Shown here piece after piece: positions 32,791-44,600 of a DNA stretch of 64,000 nucleotides (position 1 is its first letter; every line of letters starts with the position of its first letter). The notes under the pieces were generated by a model. That model searched no databases. It had not been told where the DNA came from and saw only the letters and a program-made list of their open reading frames with translations. The DNA comes from Taeniopygia guttata (taxonomy: Eukaryota > Chordata > Aves > Passeriformes > Estrildidae). The stretch covers positions 18,449,001-18,513,000 of the forward strand of contig NC_133036.1 in NCBI RefSeq assembly GCF_048771995.1, given 5' to 3'. The position numbers and the translations under genes are program-made.

Positions 32791-35700
32791 CACTGCAAGA
32801 ATGCAATTGCCACCCCTGCACCTTGGCACGGGGCTCTGCAGGCTCCAACTGCCCCTGCCCCACTGGCCCCTGCCACCACCCTGCCAGGACCACACCAGCT
32901 CTGTGGTGTGCTGGGGGCCCCTCAGGTGCCTCTGCTGCAGTGGGTACCTCAAAGGCAGTCTGAACAAGGTGCTGCAGCAGTGAGTTCATGCTGCATCATT
33001 CTACAGGGCCAGTAAATCTCAAGTCCCTGACAGCAGGAGCAGTAAAAAGAACATTCTTCCCTGGGTTTGCCTCCAGCCTTCTTAGCCCTTGCCTTGCTAG
33101 GGACAAGCCTCCTGATGCCCACAGTGTCTGCTCTCAAAGCTCTCCTGTTTCTGAGCTGAAATTCAGGTAGTTTCTCTTTGCACTTAAAACTTTTCTCTAA
33201 ACACAACAAACTTTCAAAGTGAAACTTTGCAAATTAAATAGCTTGTACCTGATATTTCAAATGTTTAATTTTGAGCTTATTAGAAAGTCCTAAGCATGTC
33301 AGATATTTCTTTTAAAATACAATCACTAAATTTCAAATCGTGGAAGGAAAAAGCAGATCCTCTCAGTTTTTCAACTCTTGCTATTAAAATGAAAAGTGTG
33401 GTCCATTTCTGTTTGTCTCTAATCTCTTCTTACTAGTAAATGTGCCTACACAGTCATTCCTGTTATCTTATCAGAAAAATGTTGCTAAGTTGCTAAGCTG
33501 CAATAAAAGCAATTTTAGTAAGGTGCAAATCCAAAAGAATACAAACCCTGGGTACTTCTACCTTACAATTGCTTTAATTGTTTCTGACCTCTTGACATTT
33601 TCAACTAAAAATAAAGCTGGTTAACATTTGTACTTCTGATTGCAAAATAATCCATTTGTTCAAACAGAATGAGTCATCCAGTCCTTATTAAACTGTTTAA
33701 TGATGTCTTTGCCAGATTATTTCTTTTACTTGGTATCAAGTTAAGTGTATTATAATACAGAATTAAATAAACAAATTGAGTTTACACATTTGTTTTGGAC
33801 AGCTGTAAATTTGAAAGCTGTGAGGCTCTGTATGCTCAATGTGCCTGAAAGGCTGGTGCCTTGCTGCAGAAGAGATCAGCAATGCATGCAATGACTCTGC
33901 ACTTGGGCAGAATTTATCAGGATGGGCTTTTTTATTCACTGCTTCAAATCTGACTGCTGAGCAAAACATAACCCAGGGATTCAGCAGGAGGGCCCCATTG
34001 CATCCAAAGGCAAATCCTGCCACATGCCTGTCCCCTTGGGCCTGGGCAGAGCATCCCTGGGTGACCAGTCCCTGCAAAAAACCTGATGGTGCCAGGCTAA
34101 CCCTGCAGGAGTACCAGAATCCAGGGACAGGCCTGGTAAGCTGGCAAAAGTCAAAGCAGCACATTGGCAAGCCCAGACAGTGAAAATGGAGCTGGACACA
34201 GTGATGATGTGGAAAGTGAAAATGTCAGTGCAAAAGTAAGTCTGAGAGCAGAGGGAAGGGCAGACAAAGCTAGAACTGACTCTGCCTGCAGAGAGAGCTT
34301 TTTCCCAAGCACTGCCTGCTTCACAAACCTCCCCCTGCTTGAGCTGAAATTCCCCAGCTACAGCAACGTATCAGTCACAATTCAGCCTCTTGACCAGTAA
34401 CGTTAGCAAAAAACCAAGAAAAACTGTTTGTGTTTTCCAGTAGAACATTTCATGCTTTCACAAATACCTCTGCACTCTTTGGGAGGATGGACTGACTTAA
34501 AAGCAGAGCAGATGAAAGCTAGACTACAGTGGGGAAGAACAAGTGGGACAAGGTGTCTGTCCATGCTGCTCTCTACTGAGGCCATGAGAGAAAATCAGGA
34601 TGGGGAATGAGCTGGGAAATAGTTAAGAGTCATGAAAGGACTAAGGAAAGGCAGGTACAGTGAGGTGAGAGAGGATTGACAAATAATGGAGAAAGAGAGC
34701 TGGGACTGGCTAAGGAGTCCAGGTAGGAGATCCTGGTGGAGGAGAGAAGTGAGACATCCTGAATGAGGAGAGCACTCAGGGGCTGGAGCTGCCAGAGGCA
34801 GGGAACTGAGAGTGACCAAAGGAGGAGGATGAGGGCCAGGCCCTGTGACTCCCTGGATAGGAGGAGCATTGTTAGGAGGTCATACAATCCATGCACTTCT
34901 GTGATCTGCTGTAAAAAGTGGGAGAGCCAGTACTGTCACATCAGCCTGCTCAGCATCAGCACCTCCAAATGGACTTTGGGATGTGAATGGAAGCACACAG
35001 AACCACTGGCCCCCTGGGACCACCCACCACTCCCTAAGAACATTTTCCCCAGAATCTAATCCTTCTTCTGCTGGATGAATCTCACCTGAAATGGATGCTT
35101 GCCATAAGAGAGAAGTCAGATTTCCCACTTTCAGTGCATAGCTTTCCTTTGCCTAAAAGCAACATGCGTGCAGAGGAACAGGCACTCAAGGAGATGGAAA
35201 TGGTTTCATTTGCTCTTTTTCTTCACATCCTCCATGCTTCACCCTGAGTTTAAACTCAGCAGCAGCAAGAAGCAGCTTCAGAGGACCTGCAAAACCTTCC
35301 CCACAGGAGAGCCTGTCATTTGGTCTTGTCTCCTGTCCAAATGGACAAAAGATGCTGGATCTCTCTGGCAAGGCTCACTGGTTTGGGACGGCCTTTCCCA
35401 GAGGGGGCCTGTGGTTATGAAACTTGCTCTCAGAGCTGTCCCTGTTCACAGGCTCTTGGTTCGTTAGTACTGCTTGTTTCAGGGCCACAGAGTGGTTTGG
35501 AGTTGGGCACTGAAGTGTGAGGCTCACTGCACCCCCAGCTTTCAGTGTGAGCTGCAAAAACCGAGGGGAGGCTTTACTTTCTTTATATGAAATGTCAGAC
35601 TCCAAAAAACCGCTCCTGTGAAGATGCAGTGGCCAGGAATGCCAGGACTGCTCCAAAAATGCCTTTTTCTTATCAAGGGTAGTGGCATGATCTGTCTAAT

Positions 35701-38700
35701 AGACCTGATTGCACAACTGCCTAACACCAGCAACAGGCCATCACGTGGCTCGACTCAATGGTCCCAACTCTGTCCCAAAGCAGGGCTGGGGGCACAGCCA
35801 AGGACAGCACAGGAGTTAAACACCAGGGCTGCTGTCAGCTCTGTACAGCCTCGCACTTTGTCCTGACTTACTAATACAGTCATGCTCCCCAGAGCCTCCT
35901 GTGTTACCTTCCAAGGGAAACAGCATTGAAGCACTTACTGATTTCTTTTGGATGATAATATATATTTGTATTTGGATTTTGACAATCAAGAAACTATTTT
36001 TGCCAATTAAATAATCCAGATTTGCATGATGACAGATCCCAGATGTCAAAAAAGGCAACTGATGAAATGTCCCCATTTTAAAAAAGTCTATTGATCATTT
36101 GATTGATTATGACTGTGGAAAGCAGCAACACTATCACTGCGAAGACCTTAGAGGGGACACTTGCCTGGACATGATGACAGGACATGGCCACACCTGGGAC
36201 CATCCAAAGCAGATGAACACAGGCCCAGCTAGAGGACCTGTGGGTCTGTTCCTACAGCTGGTGTCCTACAGAGGCAGCTGTGTGCAGCCAAGGGAACTTA
36301 TTTCAACTCAACCATTGACTTCCCAATAATTTTTAGCAGAACAAACTTATCCTCAGCAGAGTTTGACTTCTGTATCTCAGAGGGACTGGGTAGGAAACAG
36401 AGCTGCTGCATCAAACCCAGGGTGCTGGGCTGGGGAGGCACTTTCCTGCTGTTCTACACAGTGGCTCTGCCAAGGTGTTTTCTGCTCTGAGCTCAATGAA
36501 TCTCATCCCACACTGTAGTCTTCTTGGCACAAGCAGGTTTCATTCACAACCAAGTCCTCATGTCAAGAGAGCCTTTATTTTAAATGTCCACATTTAAATG
36601 TTCACACTTTTATAGAAGAGGATCAATATCAGTAGGGTGAGGCCTTGTATTTTATTAGATTACCTGATACAGATGAGAAAAAAGCCTCAGGTGCCCAGTC
36701 CCGTCATCCAGACTCAAAAAGAAGCCTGAAACTACAAGCTAAATACAGGTTAGAAACAGCTGGTCTTACTTTAACCTCATTATTTTAATTAGACACGAGA
36801 AAAGGGTTAAAGAAGGTTTATAAGCACCCAGCTGTAGTTTTTGGGTTGCCTACACCTATCACTTCCCTTAGAAGAACTTTTAAAGGAAATTAAGTATGTT
36901 TCCTATGAAAACTTTTGAATAATTTTATTTCACAATACAAATTCACCATAAACTCAGAAACAGAGCCTAATCTTCTGAAAAACAAAAATTAGGACAGAGA
37001 CAACAATATGACTCTGAACCAAAGGTAGGAGCACTTATATATCTTGCTCTTTATTTGGTTTAGCATTTATTCTGAGTAAGGGAGGTACTATTGTTTTGAA
37101 ACATATTGTAATATTAGCAGATCTTCAAGTTCCTGGTCTTTGTAAATCTGTTTAATTTTTAAATGAGAAAAATCTGTAAACAAAATAAAGTAATGCATTT
37201 AACACCCATCTGTCTTTCAGCATTTTCTCTAAGTTGCATAGTTTTCAGATATTAAGTCTAGCGCTAGTTCTACAAATCCTAGGGAAAAATAAAGCCTGAA
37301 CAGAGACTGAATGTGTAAGGCCAAAGAAAGACTGAATGGCTTTACTTTGTCTTTGAGAAAACATCATATGAACTGCATGAATCCATAATCAGCTTATGAA
37401 GAATGGAAATGTCAAACCCTGAAGGGCAGCATTTGGAGTTGGCATTTCCCCTTCCCTGAGGATTCAGCTGCTTTTCCTGAGCAATACATACAACTGCATG
37501 CACATCCCTCTATTTGCACATCTGTGTTTATCCAGGAGCTGTGGGGCAGAGTCCAGGCAGAGCAAAGGTGCCCTGGGCCAGGCACTGTGCCAGCATCCAG
37601 CAGCAGCCCTTGTCCCACAGGATTTATGACCTCGGTAAACTGGACCTTGCTTTTGCAGATGGAGAAGTGGAGTAGGTGTGACTGAAACGTCCCCAAATCG
37701 GCTGAGGGAGCTTGTGAAGGATGAACTCAACAGCTGTCAAGTAAAGAGTGTAGGGCTCAGACAGGCACCATCCCCTGGGCACTGCTTGCTTCCCCCTGGA
37801 GGGATGTGCCCTGACCCAGCAGAGGCAGCAGGCTGCAGTTTGGAGGTCCCTGAGCAGCAGGGACAGCCCCAGGGCTGTGCAGAGGGGCTGGCTGAGCACC
37901 TGTGCCAGCAGCACAGGCAGCCACAGACTGCACCGACTATTCTTCCTGCTCCTGCACCTCCCACCATCTCCTCATGGCTAACTCCAGCCAGCACAAATCA
38001 CAATAAATGCCTCATCCTGCCCTTTCTGGCACACTACAAGAGCTTTGCTTCTCAATGCAGAGACTTGTCACAGTCAAGAAAATTACTGAAAGCTCAAAAA
38101 AGACATGAATTCAAGGTGAATTTATGAAAAATCCACAAATTCCCTGTGCAGACAGACTTACTTACAATTACAGTGGTGTTACTTCAGTGAATGTTAGTTC
38201 ATTTTTGAAGCGAATTACACTAAACCAAATTAAGAACATTTTAATTAGTGCTGAGCTCTGCAGAGAGAAATAGACAATTTATTTCCTTTTGTAGAATGTG
38301 TTTTACTTTTACACTTAAAGGAAGATTGGACTGGCTGTAGCGAACTCTTCAGCTAGAACTGACACCAACAGTAGCCCCTGTTAATATTTGTCAGTGAAGA
38401 AACTGGGCTTTACAAGATCTTTTTTAATCCCATAGAAAGAAAAATTTTCTGGCATGCTTTTGTGAGAAATACTCACTCTGAATGAGTAGAATTAAAAAAA
38501 ACTAGAATGAAACATTTTGTTCATAACTGAGCACTCTACACAGTGCAAATTGCATCTTCTTTTTATGCAGAATCAAGTCAGAATGGTAAAGATGGAAAAA
38601 CTTATTTTGATTGTGCTATAATTCAGCTTTTGTGAAGAATTCAAAAATATTCAGATGTATTCCAGTCTAAGATTTTATTTTCATTCTTCTCCTGGACAAA

Positions 38701-40550
38701 ATCAACTGACAACATCTGGCTCAGGGTATGTGTGTGTTATTATTTTTTCTCTCTAAGTAAAATGTATTGTTCACAGGGGGATCAGAGCTTTAGATTTTTG
38801 CTCAATTGTTTTTGGGCTGTCCCTTCTTTTAGCAAAGTTTGTTGGCTAGCTCTCCTTACAAGTCATCATTACAGGAAGCTGAACAAAAATGAGGGAACAA
38901 AGTTTGCTTGAAATCTCTGGAACAAAAGTGCCTGATCCAGCAACTTAGTACCAAGGTAGAGATCCCAGGCTGTCACTCCTATTCTGTGCAATCACAGGCA
39001 GAAGATGAGCCACAGGCACAGCTCAGACTGCAGAAATGGAGTGGGCATTCAGAGCCATTTGGGAAAATGTGGGCTTTGCTGAGCAATTTCAGGGAAAGCT
39101 CACCAGAAATCAATTCAATTGCTGAAAAACTCCCACAGAGCATGTTTACATGGAAAATGAAGACAGTTAAACCTATTTCCATTGCAGTGTCAAGCTGCCC
39201 AAGCACATCACAGTGCTCTTTTAAAATACATTTCAGTGTGTGTTGTCACACAGAATGTGCTCACAGTTAGGAAATGCAGAATTAGCTGCCTTTTGTTCAC
39301 CAGTACCTCAGTTGTCTGGCTGGCAAATCCTGATAAAGAAACAACACAGAGACAGATAATGTCCCAGACCTCAGCAGTGAATTAAATATCAGCAAGGGCA
39401 AAGTCCTGTGTCTCTTGACAAGGCTGCACCCACACCATGGGTGGCTGCTCTCAAGCCTGGCTGGCTCACATGACAGGGGATAGCACACAACTTTTCTGTC
39501 AGGGCTGGTGGTTCCAAGGCAGCTCAGACCAAAGTGCTACAGTAATCACCCTCTCAAGGCTGGGGTACAGTGATAAATCAGTCAATGGCAGCAGCAGACA
39601 ATTCCTAATGAGGGACTTTTCCCACCAGAAAATCACCACTGCTGCCAGTGACTGCTGGATTGAGACTTGGCAGAAGAGCCACGGGGAGGATGGGGCATGG
39701 CAGCTGCCTGCTCTATCTCCTCTGTGCAGGAACAATGGGGCACCCTTCAAATGCTTGCCCTGCTGAAATAAAATCCCACTGGAAGCACTGCAAATGCTGA
39801 ATGCCCTGCCAGGGTGGTGGCTTTGAATGGGAAACGTGCCCTGGACAGTATGTATGAACAAGGCCCCTCCATTTACCCAGCAGCTGCTGCATGGAATGAT
39901 TGCCCAGATCACCTCTGCCTCCCGTGGCCAATCCTCCTGTGCACACTGCTGCCTGAGCCTGTCACACTGAGCACGGGTGCCCTGGAACCCCATCAGCTAT
40001 TCTTCTGGAAAAGGGGAAGGCTCCCCAAGAAACAAGTTTCATGCATTCTGTCAATAATCCTCTAAGAGCAGTTTTTGCTGTTTTCATCTACTGCCTCCCC
40101 AACTTAAACTGCATCAGGTTCTTCTGCCCCAGCAGGAAGCACTGGCCTGTGCTGCTGTAAAGGAACCAACTCTGGACTACAGAACTCAGTCTCATATTTC
40201 ATAACATACATGAGTCACACATTAGACAAAACACCTACCTGGCAAGCCACTGTATGGTGCTGGCAGAGGGTATTTCAGTCAATGGGAAAATATGGGTCTA
40301 TCATTAATCACTAGTACAAAATGACATTAAAAAATGAGAACAAACCCCCCAGTTTGTCTGCAGAGCCAAATGGTCAGAATGACTCAAGGTGCTGCTTCAG
40401 GAACAGCCCTATGTGCAATATATTACAACTCCCAAAAGCTGTAAGACTTTTGGGAGTTGTAAGAAGTCCCAAAAGACTTCTCTTCAGATACAGAGTAAGG
40501 GCAAACCAAGAGAAAAGCAATTACTGCAGAATCTGCTGAGAATCACTCAC
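32663..40550 (-). other. PEPD: PEPD intron between the last two exons
   Basis: A 7888-base intron bounded by GTGAGT (donor at 40550) and CTGTGCAG (acceptor at 32663). It contains the CTG repeat near its 3' end. The rest is mixed AT-rich and moderately GC-rich DNA with no supported gene or element. Its last 327 bases are open in frame with the final exon, largely because of the repeat. Confidence 0.8.
32720..32788. repeat. (CAG)23 / (CTG)23 trinucleotide repeat
   Basis: Twenty-three uninterrupted CAG units on the plus strand, read as CUG on the PEPD pre-mRNA. The array ends 57 bases before the acceptor of the last exon, just beyond the usual branch-point zone. It is intronic, so it would not encode a homopolymer in the normal protein. 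Purity and length predict length polymorphism. Confidence 0.97.
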
Positions 40551-40742
40551 CCCACCGACGGCCCTGAAGCGCTGCAGGAGGTCGCTGTTGATGAAGCAGG
40601 CCTGGGCAGGGTCGTGCAGGGCCTGCTGCAGCAGGTGCTGGATGAAGTAGATGCCCGGCTCGATGGTGAGCACCATGCCCGGCTGCAGGCGGCGCGCCGT
40701 GCGCAGGCTGCGCAGCCCCGGCTCCTCCGCGCGCCGCACGCC
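40551..40742 (-). CDS. PEPD: Prolidase (Xaa-Pro dipeptidase), penultimate coding exon
   Basis: A 192-base, 64-codon, phase-0 exon encoding [20 protein letters not shown], then [18 protein letters not shown] and a segment ending RFRAVGG. It matches human prolidase residues around 385-448. The TIEPGIY motif carries the glutamate equivalent to metal-ligand Glu412, and the EPGLRSLR loop is family-specific. The final Gly-Gly includes the equivalent of Gly448. Boundaries are the acceptor TCCCGCAG before GGC and the donor GTGAGT after GGG. The exon is much richer in GC than the introns around it. Human GVERID reads GVRRAE here, and IDHLLDEAL reads IQHLLQQAL. Confidence 0.96.
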
Positions 40743-40987
40743 CTGCGGGACACACACCGACATGGGGCACTCACAGCAAACCCCCTCGGCTGACTGCTCC
40801 ACTCACAAAATAGAAACAATAATCATAAAGGACTGACACTTAGCTATGCCGTTGCCTCCCTCCCATCAGGCCTCATTTAGCTTTCATATAGAGTGACCAG
40901 TTTTCAACTCAACACCCCAACTGTTTTTTGCATCACAGAAATCTTGACTTTGGGTATGCTTGGTACTGTTACTCTCTACCTTGGGAG

Positions 40988-41604
40988 TGTTGGAATCTGA
41001 GGTATTGATGATCCCAAGATTGTAAAAAGTCTCTGTCTGTCAGCCCCGCTGCCAAAGCAGAAGCCATAATTGGTTTGTGCTGTTTCAAGGTTGTTTATTC
41101 TGTTTATCTCTAACATGTTCTGCTGCCCTGCCGCAGCTCTGTCCTGCAGGGCAGCGTGTGGGGCTCTGCCCTCAGTGGGATGGTACAAACATTAAATACC
41201 AGAAACTACCTGTGCTGGATTTACAATAACGTGCCAATATCTGTCACCTACGTTGGACAGTGTGTCCCCAGCCTGAACCAACAGAAAAATGCCAACACCG
41301 CAGTGAAACATGGAGGGCATGAAGAAGGAGAAAAAGGACAAGGCACACCCAATTTCCTCCATCTTGTCCCCTTTGAACCTCTAATCTAGAATCCTAAAAT
41401 TTTACTTTTGCACCTGTGCCACACTTAATTATTACTTATATCAAACACTCAGAGCTTGTAGTTCATCCTGTAAGATTGAAAACTCTTTTCCATGGACAGA
41501 GATCACAGACAGTGTCTCTGGGGGCTCTGTCCAGGGGGGTTCCTGACCCCTGCCAGGGTCCCAGACCTGCCAGGGCAGCCAGAGGGAAGCCCTGGATTAC
41601 CACA
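40988..41604 (-). mobile_element. Solo LTR with 5-bp target duplication, endogenous retrovirus (ERVL-like)
   Basis: A 617-bp element with canonical TG...CA ends, running from TGTTGGAATCTGAGG at 40988 to GGATTACCACA at 41604. GGGAG lies directly on both sides (40983-40987 and 41605-41609), a 5-bp target duplication as made by ERVL-type elements. In minus orientation, AATAAAC (complement of about 41087-41093) lies roughly 100 bp before the LTR end, consistent with an R/U5 boundary. No internal retroviral sequence is present. It looks whole as an LTR and comparatively young, has the same orientation as PEPD, and sits 245 bp upstream of the penultimate exon in transcription order. Confidence 0.82.
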
Positions 41605-44600
41605 GGGAGAAATACTAAAAAACAAAAATAATTGCTTGCACTGTTCCTTGCTCTACCCTCCCTTGAAAAGTATGGTATCATAAGGAACATACAAATCTTG
41701 AAATGCCCCTGCCACGTCATGGCTGAAACAGCTGAACTATGCAGCACAGAACAATTTCTCCAAGGATATGCAAATACCTTTTCTCACCACATGTTTTTAA
41801 AATTACACATTTATGATCTTGATTCAGGAGCAATGAGTCTACACATGACCTCATAAAAGCAGCCCATTTAAACTAAACTTTTGTCAGATTCAGACTTTCA
41901 GGCAACATGGTGCTGATTGGTATTATTAAAAGTTAAGTTAAAACAAGTCTGAACTAGCAAAATATTCTCTTCTTCCTTAGAGCTGGTAAACTAAAAGGAT
42001 ATATGAGGACATCATATATCGCTTAGTTAAGGAATTAGAAACACTGCAAAGACTAGTTCTGGATATTAATTTTCTTTCCCCCGAATGTGCCAGGCATTAC
42101 AATATCAGAATAAATACATCTCAATCCCATTAGCTTTTTGAAAATTCTTTGCAACTGTAGCAAAATTTCCCCAGCAAACTATCGTTGAACAGCTCACAGG
42201 CCCAGCAGCTTTCAATCGTGCACACACACTCTGCTAATGAAACCTTCCCTGTTTTAGCCAGTGAGTCAGAGGTTAACACATCTGCAAGACCACAGAATTA
42301 TTTATCTGGTCTCCACACAGCTTTCCTGAATCTTGCTTCTGCCCAAAGCCACAGTGCTTTCCCTTGCCAGCAGAAGGGGCAGCTGGTGTCAGCATTCCCA
42401 TCAGCATGATCAATGGTAGGAGGATGAAACCTCCCCTTTCTCCCAGACAAACCCTGCCCAGCACCACTCTCGCTGCTGGGCACCACGTCCTGGCACAGCC
42501 CAGCTTCTGCCAGGGGGATGGAGGGAGGCTGGAGCACACCCTGCACATCACCCATGTTCTCATCTTACTGCATTATTCCCTCTTCAGAGTGGCCACAGCC
42601 CTGCAGTTTGCTTCTGAGCTCCTCTTTCAGTTCAGAGAAGACCTGCTTTACAGAAGTACTGCTTGCAGCAGCCCCTGCAGAGTGCTTGCTTTATTCTCAC
42701 TGGCTACCCAAGCAAGGCTGGGATTGCTTTTCTTCCCTTTGCAGAGCTCATTCTGCTCCAACGTACAGCATCTTACAGTAGCTGAGATTTCTAGAGCTAA
42801 CCAGCCTGGACATTTGGACATAGGTTTGCCCATTTTGACTGTGTGTTCCATAAGTTTTATAGCATGTTTGATTTGGACTTTGCAGAGCACTATATATTAC
42901 ACCCAAATAAGAAAACATGGTTTTGTTTTACTAAGCCTAGGAAACAAGAATACTGTAATATTAAGCAAAGCATTTTGAATTTGTACTCTTATCAAAACTC
43001 AAAGAAAATCAATATATTTCTAAACTTGAAACAATAACTGCACTGAAATGGAGCCATTTTTTCTCTCATACTGCCCTTTGGGGTTTGGCATTTCACACAT
43101 TCATTGTGATGTGTAAAGGAAATGAGGGCATCCAATCTTGTGGATTAATCTCTCCATGAGCTGTAAACAATTAGATTAGTGTCTGGACCTTTTGGTGCCT
43201 CGCCAACTATCTATCGGCTACTTTACAACAAACAGCCCAGATTTGGCTTTTAAGTACACTTCTCAATTCTACTTGTAAATGCCTTTTCCAAGGCAGTCAA
43301 TCCAAGACAGATGCTAGAAAGACAAATGCAAAGCGAGGAAAACAATTGCAAACATCCTCTGAAGGCAGCCCTGGCACAGCATCCATAATTTTTTGTCTTT
43401 ACTTAAAATAAATGGTGTTTAACATCATGTGTGACAATAAAGCCTCAGCAGCCCCCTTTATCTACCTCTGTACAGCTGCTAAAGCAATGGTGGGCTTTGT
43501 GTCTAGACTGCTTGCAGTCTGATCCTGCTTTAGTTCTTCCTCCAAGAAGCTAACAGCAACAAGACTCAAGATACATATTTGGATACGACTCTCAGCAATG
43601 CAGGGAGACTTCCCAAGGCACCTGAATATTGCTACTCACCCAAAAGTAAAATTTTAACTTCTCTGGAAGGAATTCACAAAGTCTTTTTGCTATTTCCCCC
43701 ATCCTGTCTCAGTCCTGGGTTGTGCTGGCTCTAGGTTGCATCTCCAGGTACGGATACAGATATAACCCCAGCATGAAAGCATCTCTTGTGGGCCTTCAAA
43801 GGAAGGGTAACACTGCTCAGCTTCTCAAAGCTGAAAAACAAGCAGGACAGCAGTGGGTGGGCTTGTCCCTTTTAACAGAGACTAGCAGGGTGTTCACCTG
43901 TGTGAAATGGCTGAAGAGAGACAGGTTCTGTATGGCTTGTGTGTGGCCACTCACACTCTGAGCAGAGGACAGCCCCAGTCCAATTTGCTGCAAGGCTGCA
44001 GGACAAGATGAGCTGGCACAGGAAATAAGCAGAGAGGGGCCAGTGACCAAGCTGAGTGGATGATAAAATCCCTTCTTTTGAGAACAGTGTTGGATTAAAA
44101 CACGTATCAGACTATGGCTTTAGCATCCCAAGTGACATCTGATCTCTGGGCACTCGTGAGCACCTTGGTAGCCACCACATCTGTCAGGTCCAGGGCTGAC
44201 AGCTCTCAGTCTGCTCTGGTTGTTTATGAAAAGCAGGACAAACTCAGGACTTTTTTAAATGACTGAAACACCACAATCCCCAAACAGAAGATGACAGGTC
44301 TGAAACAAGACTTGCCATTTTTTCATCAAGTCAAACTCTCTTGGGACCAAAGCCCGACAGGGCAACCTCACATTGTCATCCATCAGTAGGACTCTTCTGC
44401 AATTAAAGGATTTCCTTCTTTGTGAGGAGGAACCTTCCCTACATCTTGCAGCTGAACAACTCAAGCTTTGTTTTCAACAATGACCATGGCATTGTTTTGT
44501 AGCCAGATTAAATGAAGAGTGAAAATATGCATGCTGATACAGCAGCTCTGGGGGTACCTGTTCCTATCACCATTATATCCTGGAGTCCTGGCCACTGAGC

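Noticed and set aside
32547-32963. Polyserine-encoding frame across the CAG array
   Set aside because: It is an intronic trinucleotide repeat beside the PEPD exon on the other strand, without start or domain support.
39499-39993. 164-codon minus-strand open frame in a PEPD intron
   Set aside because: No similarity to prolidase or any family I know, and no convincing exon boundaries.
42364-42978. 204-codon plus-strand open frame in a PEPD intron
   Set aside because: Hydrophobic patches but no recognisable domain; the length is possible by chance in 64 kb read in six frames.
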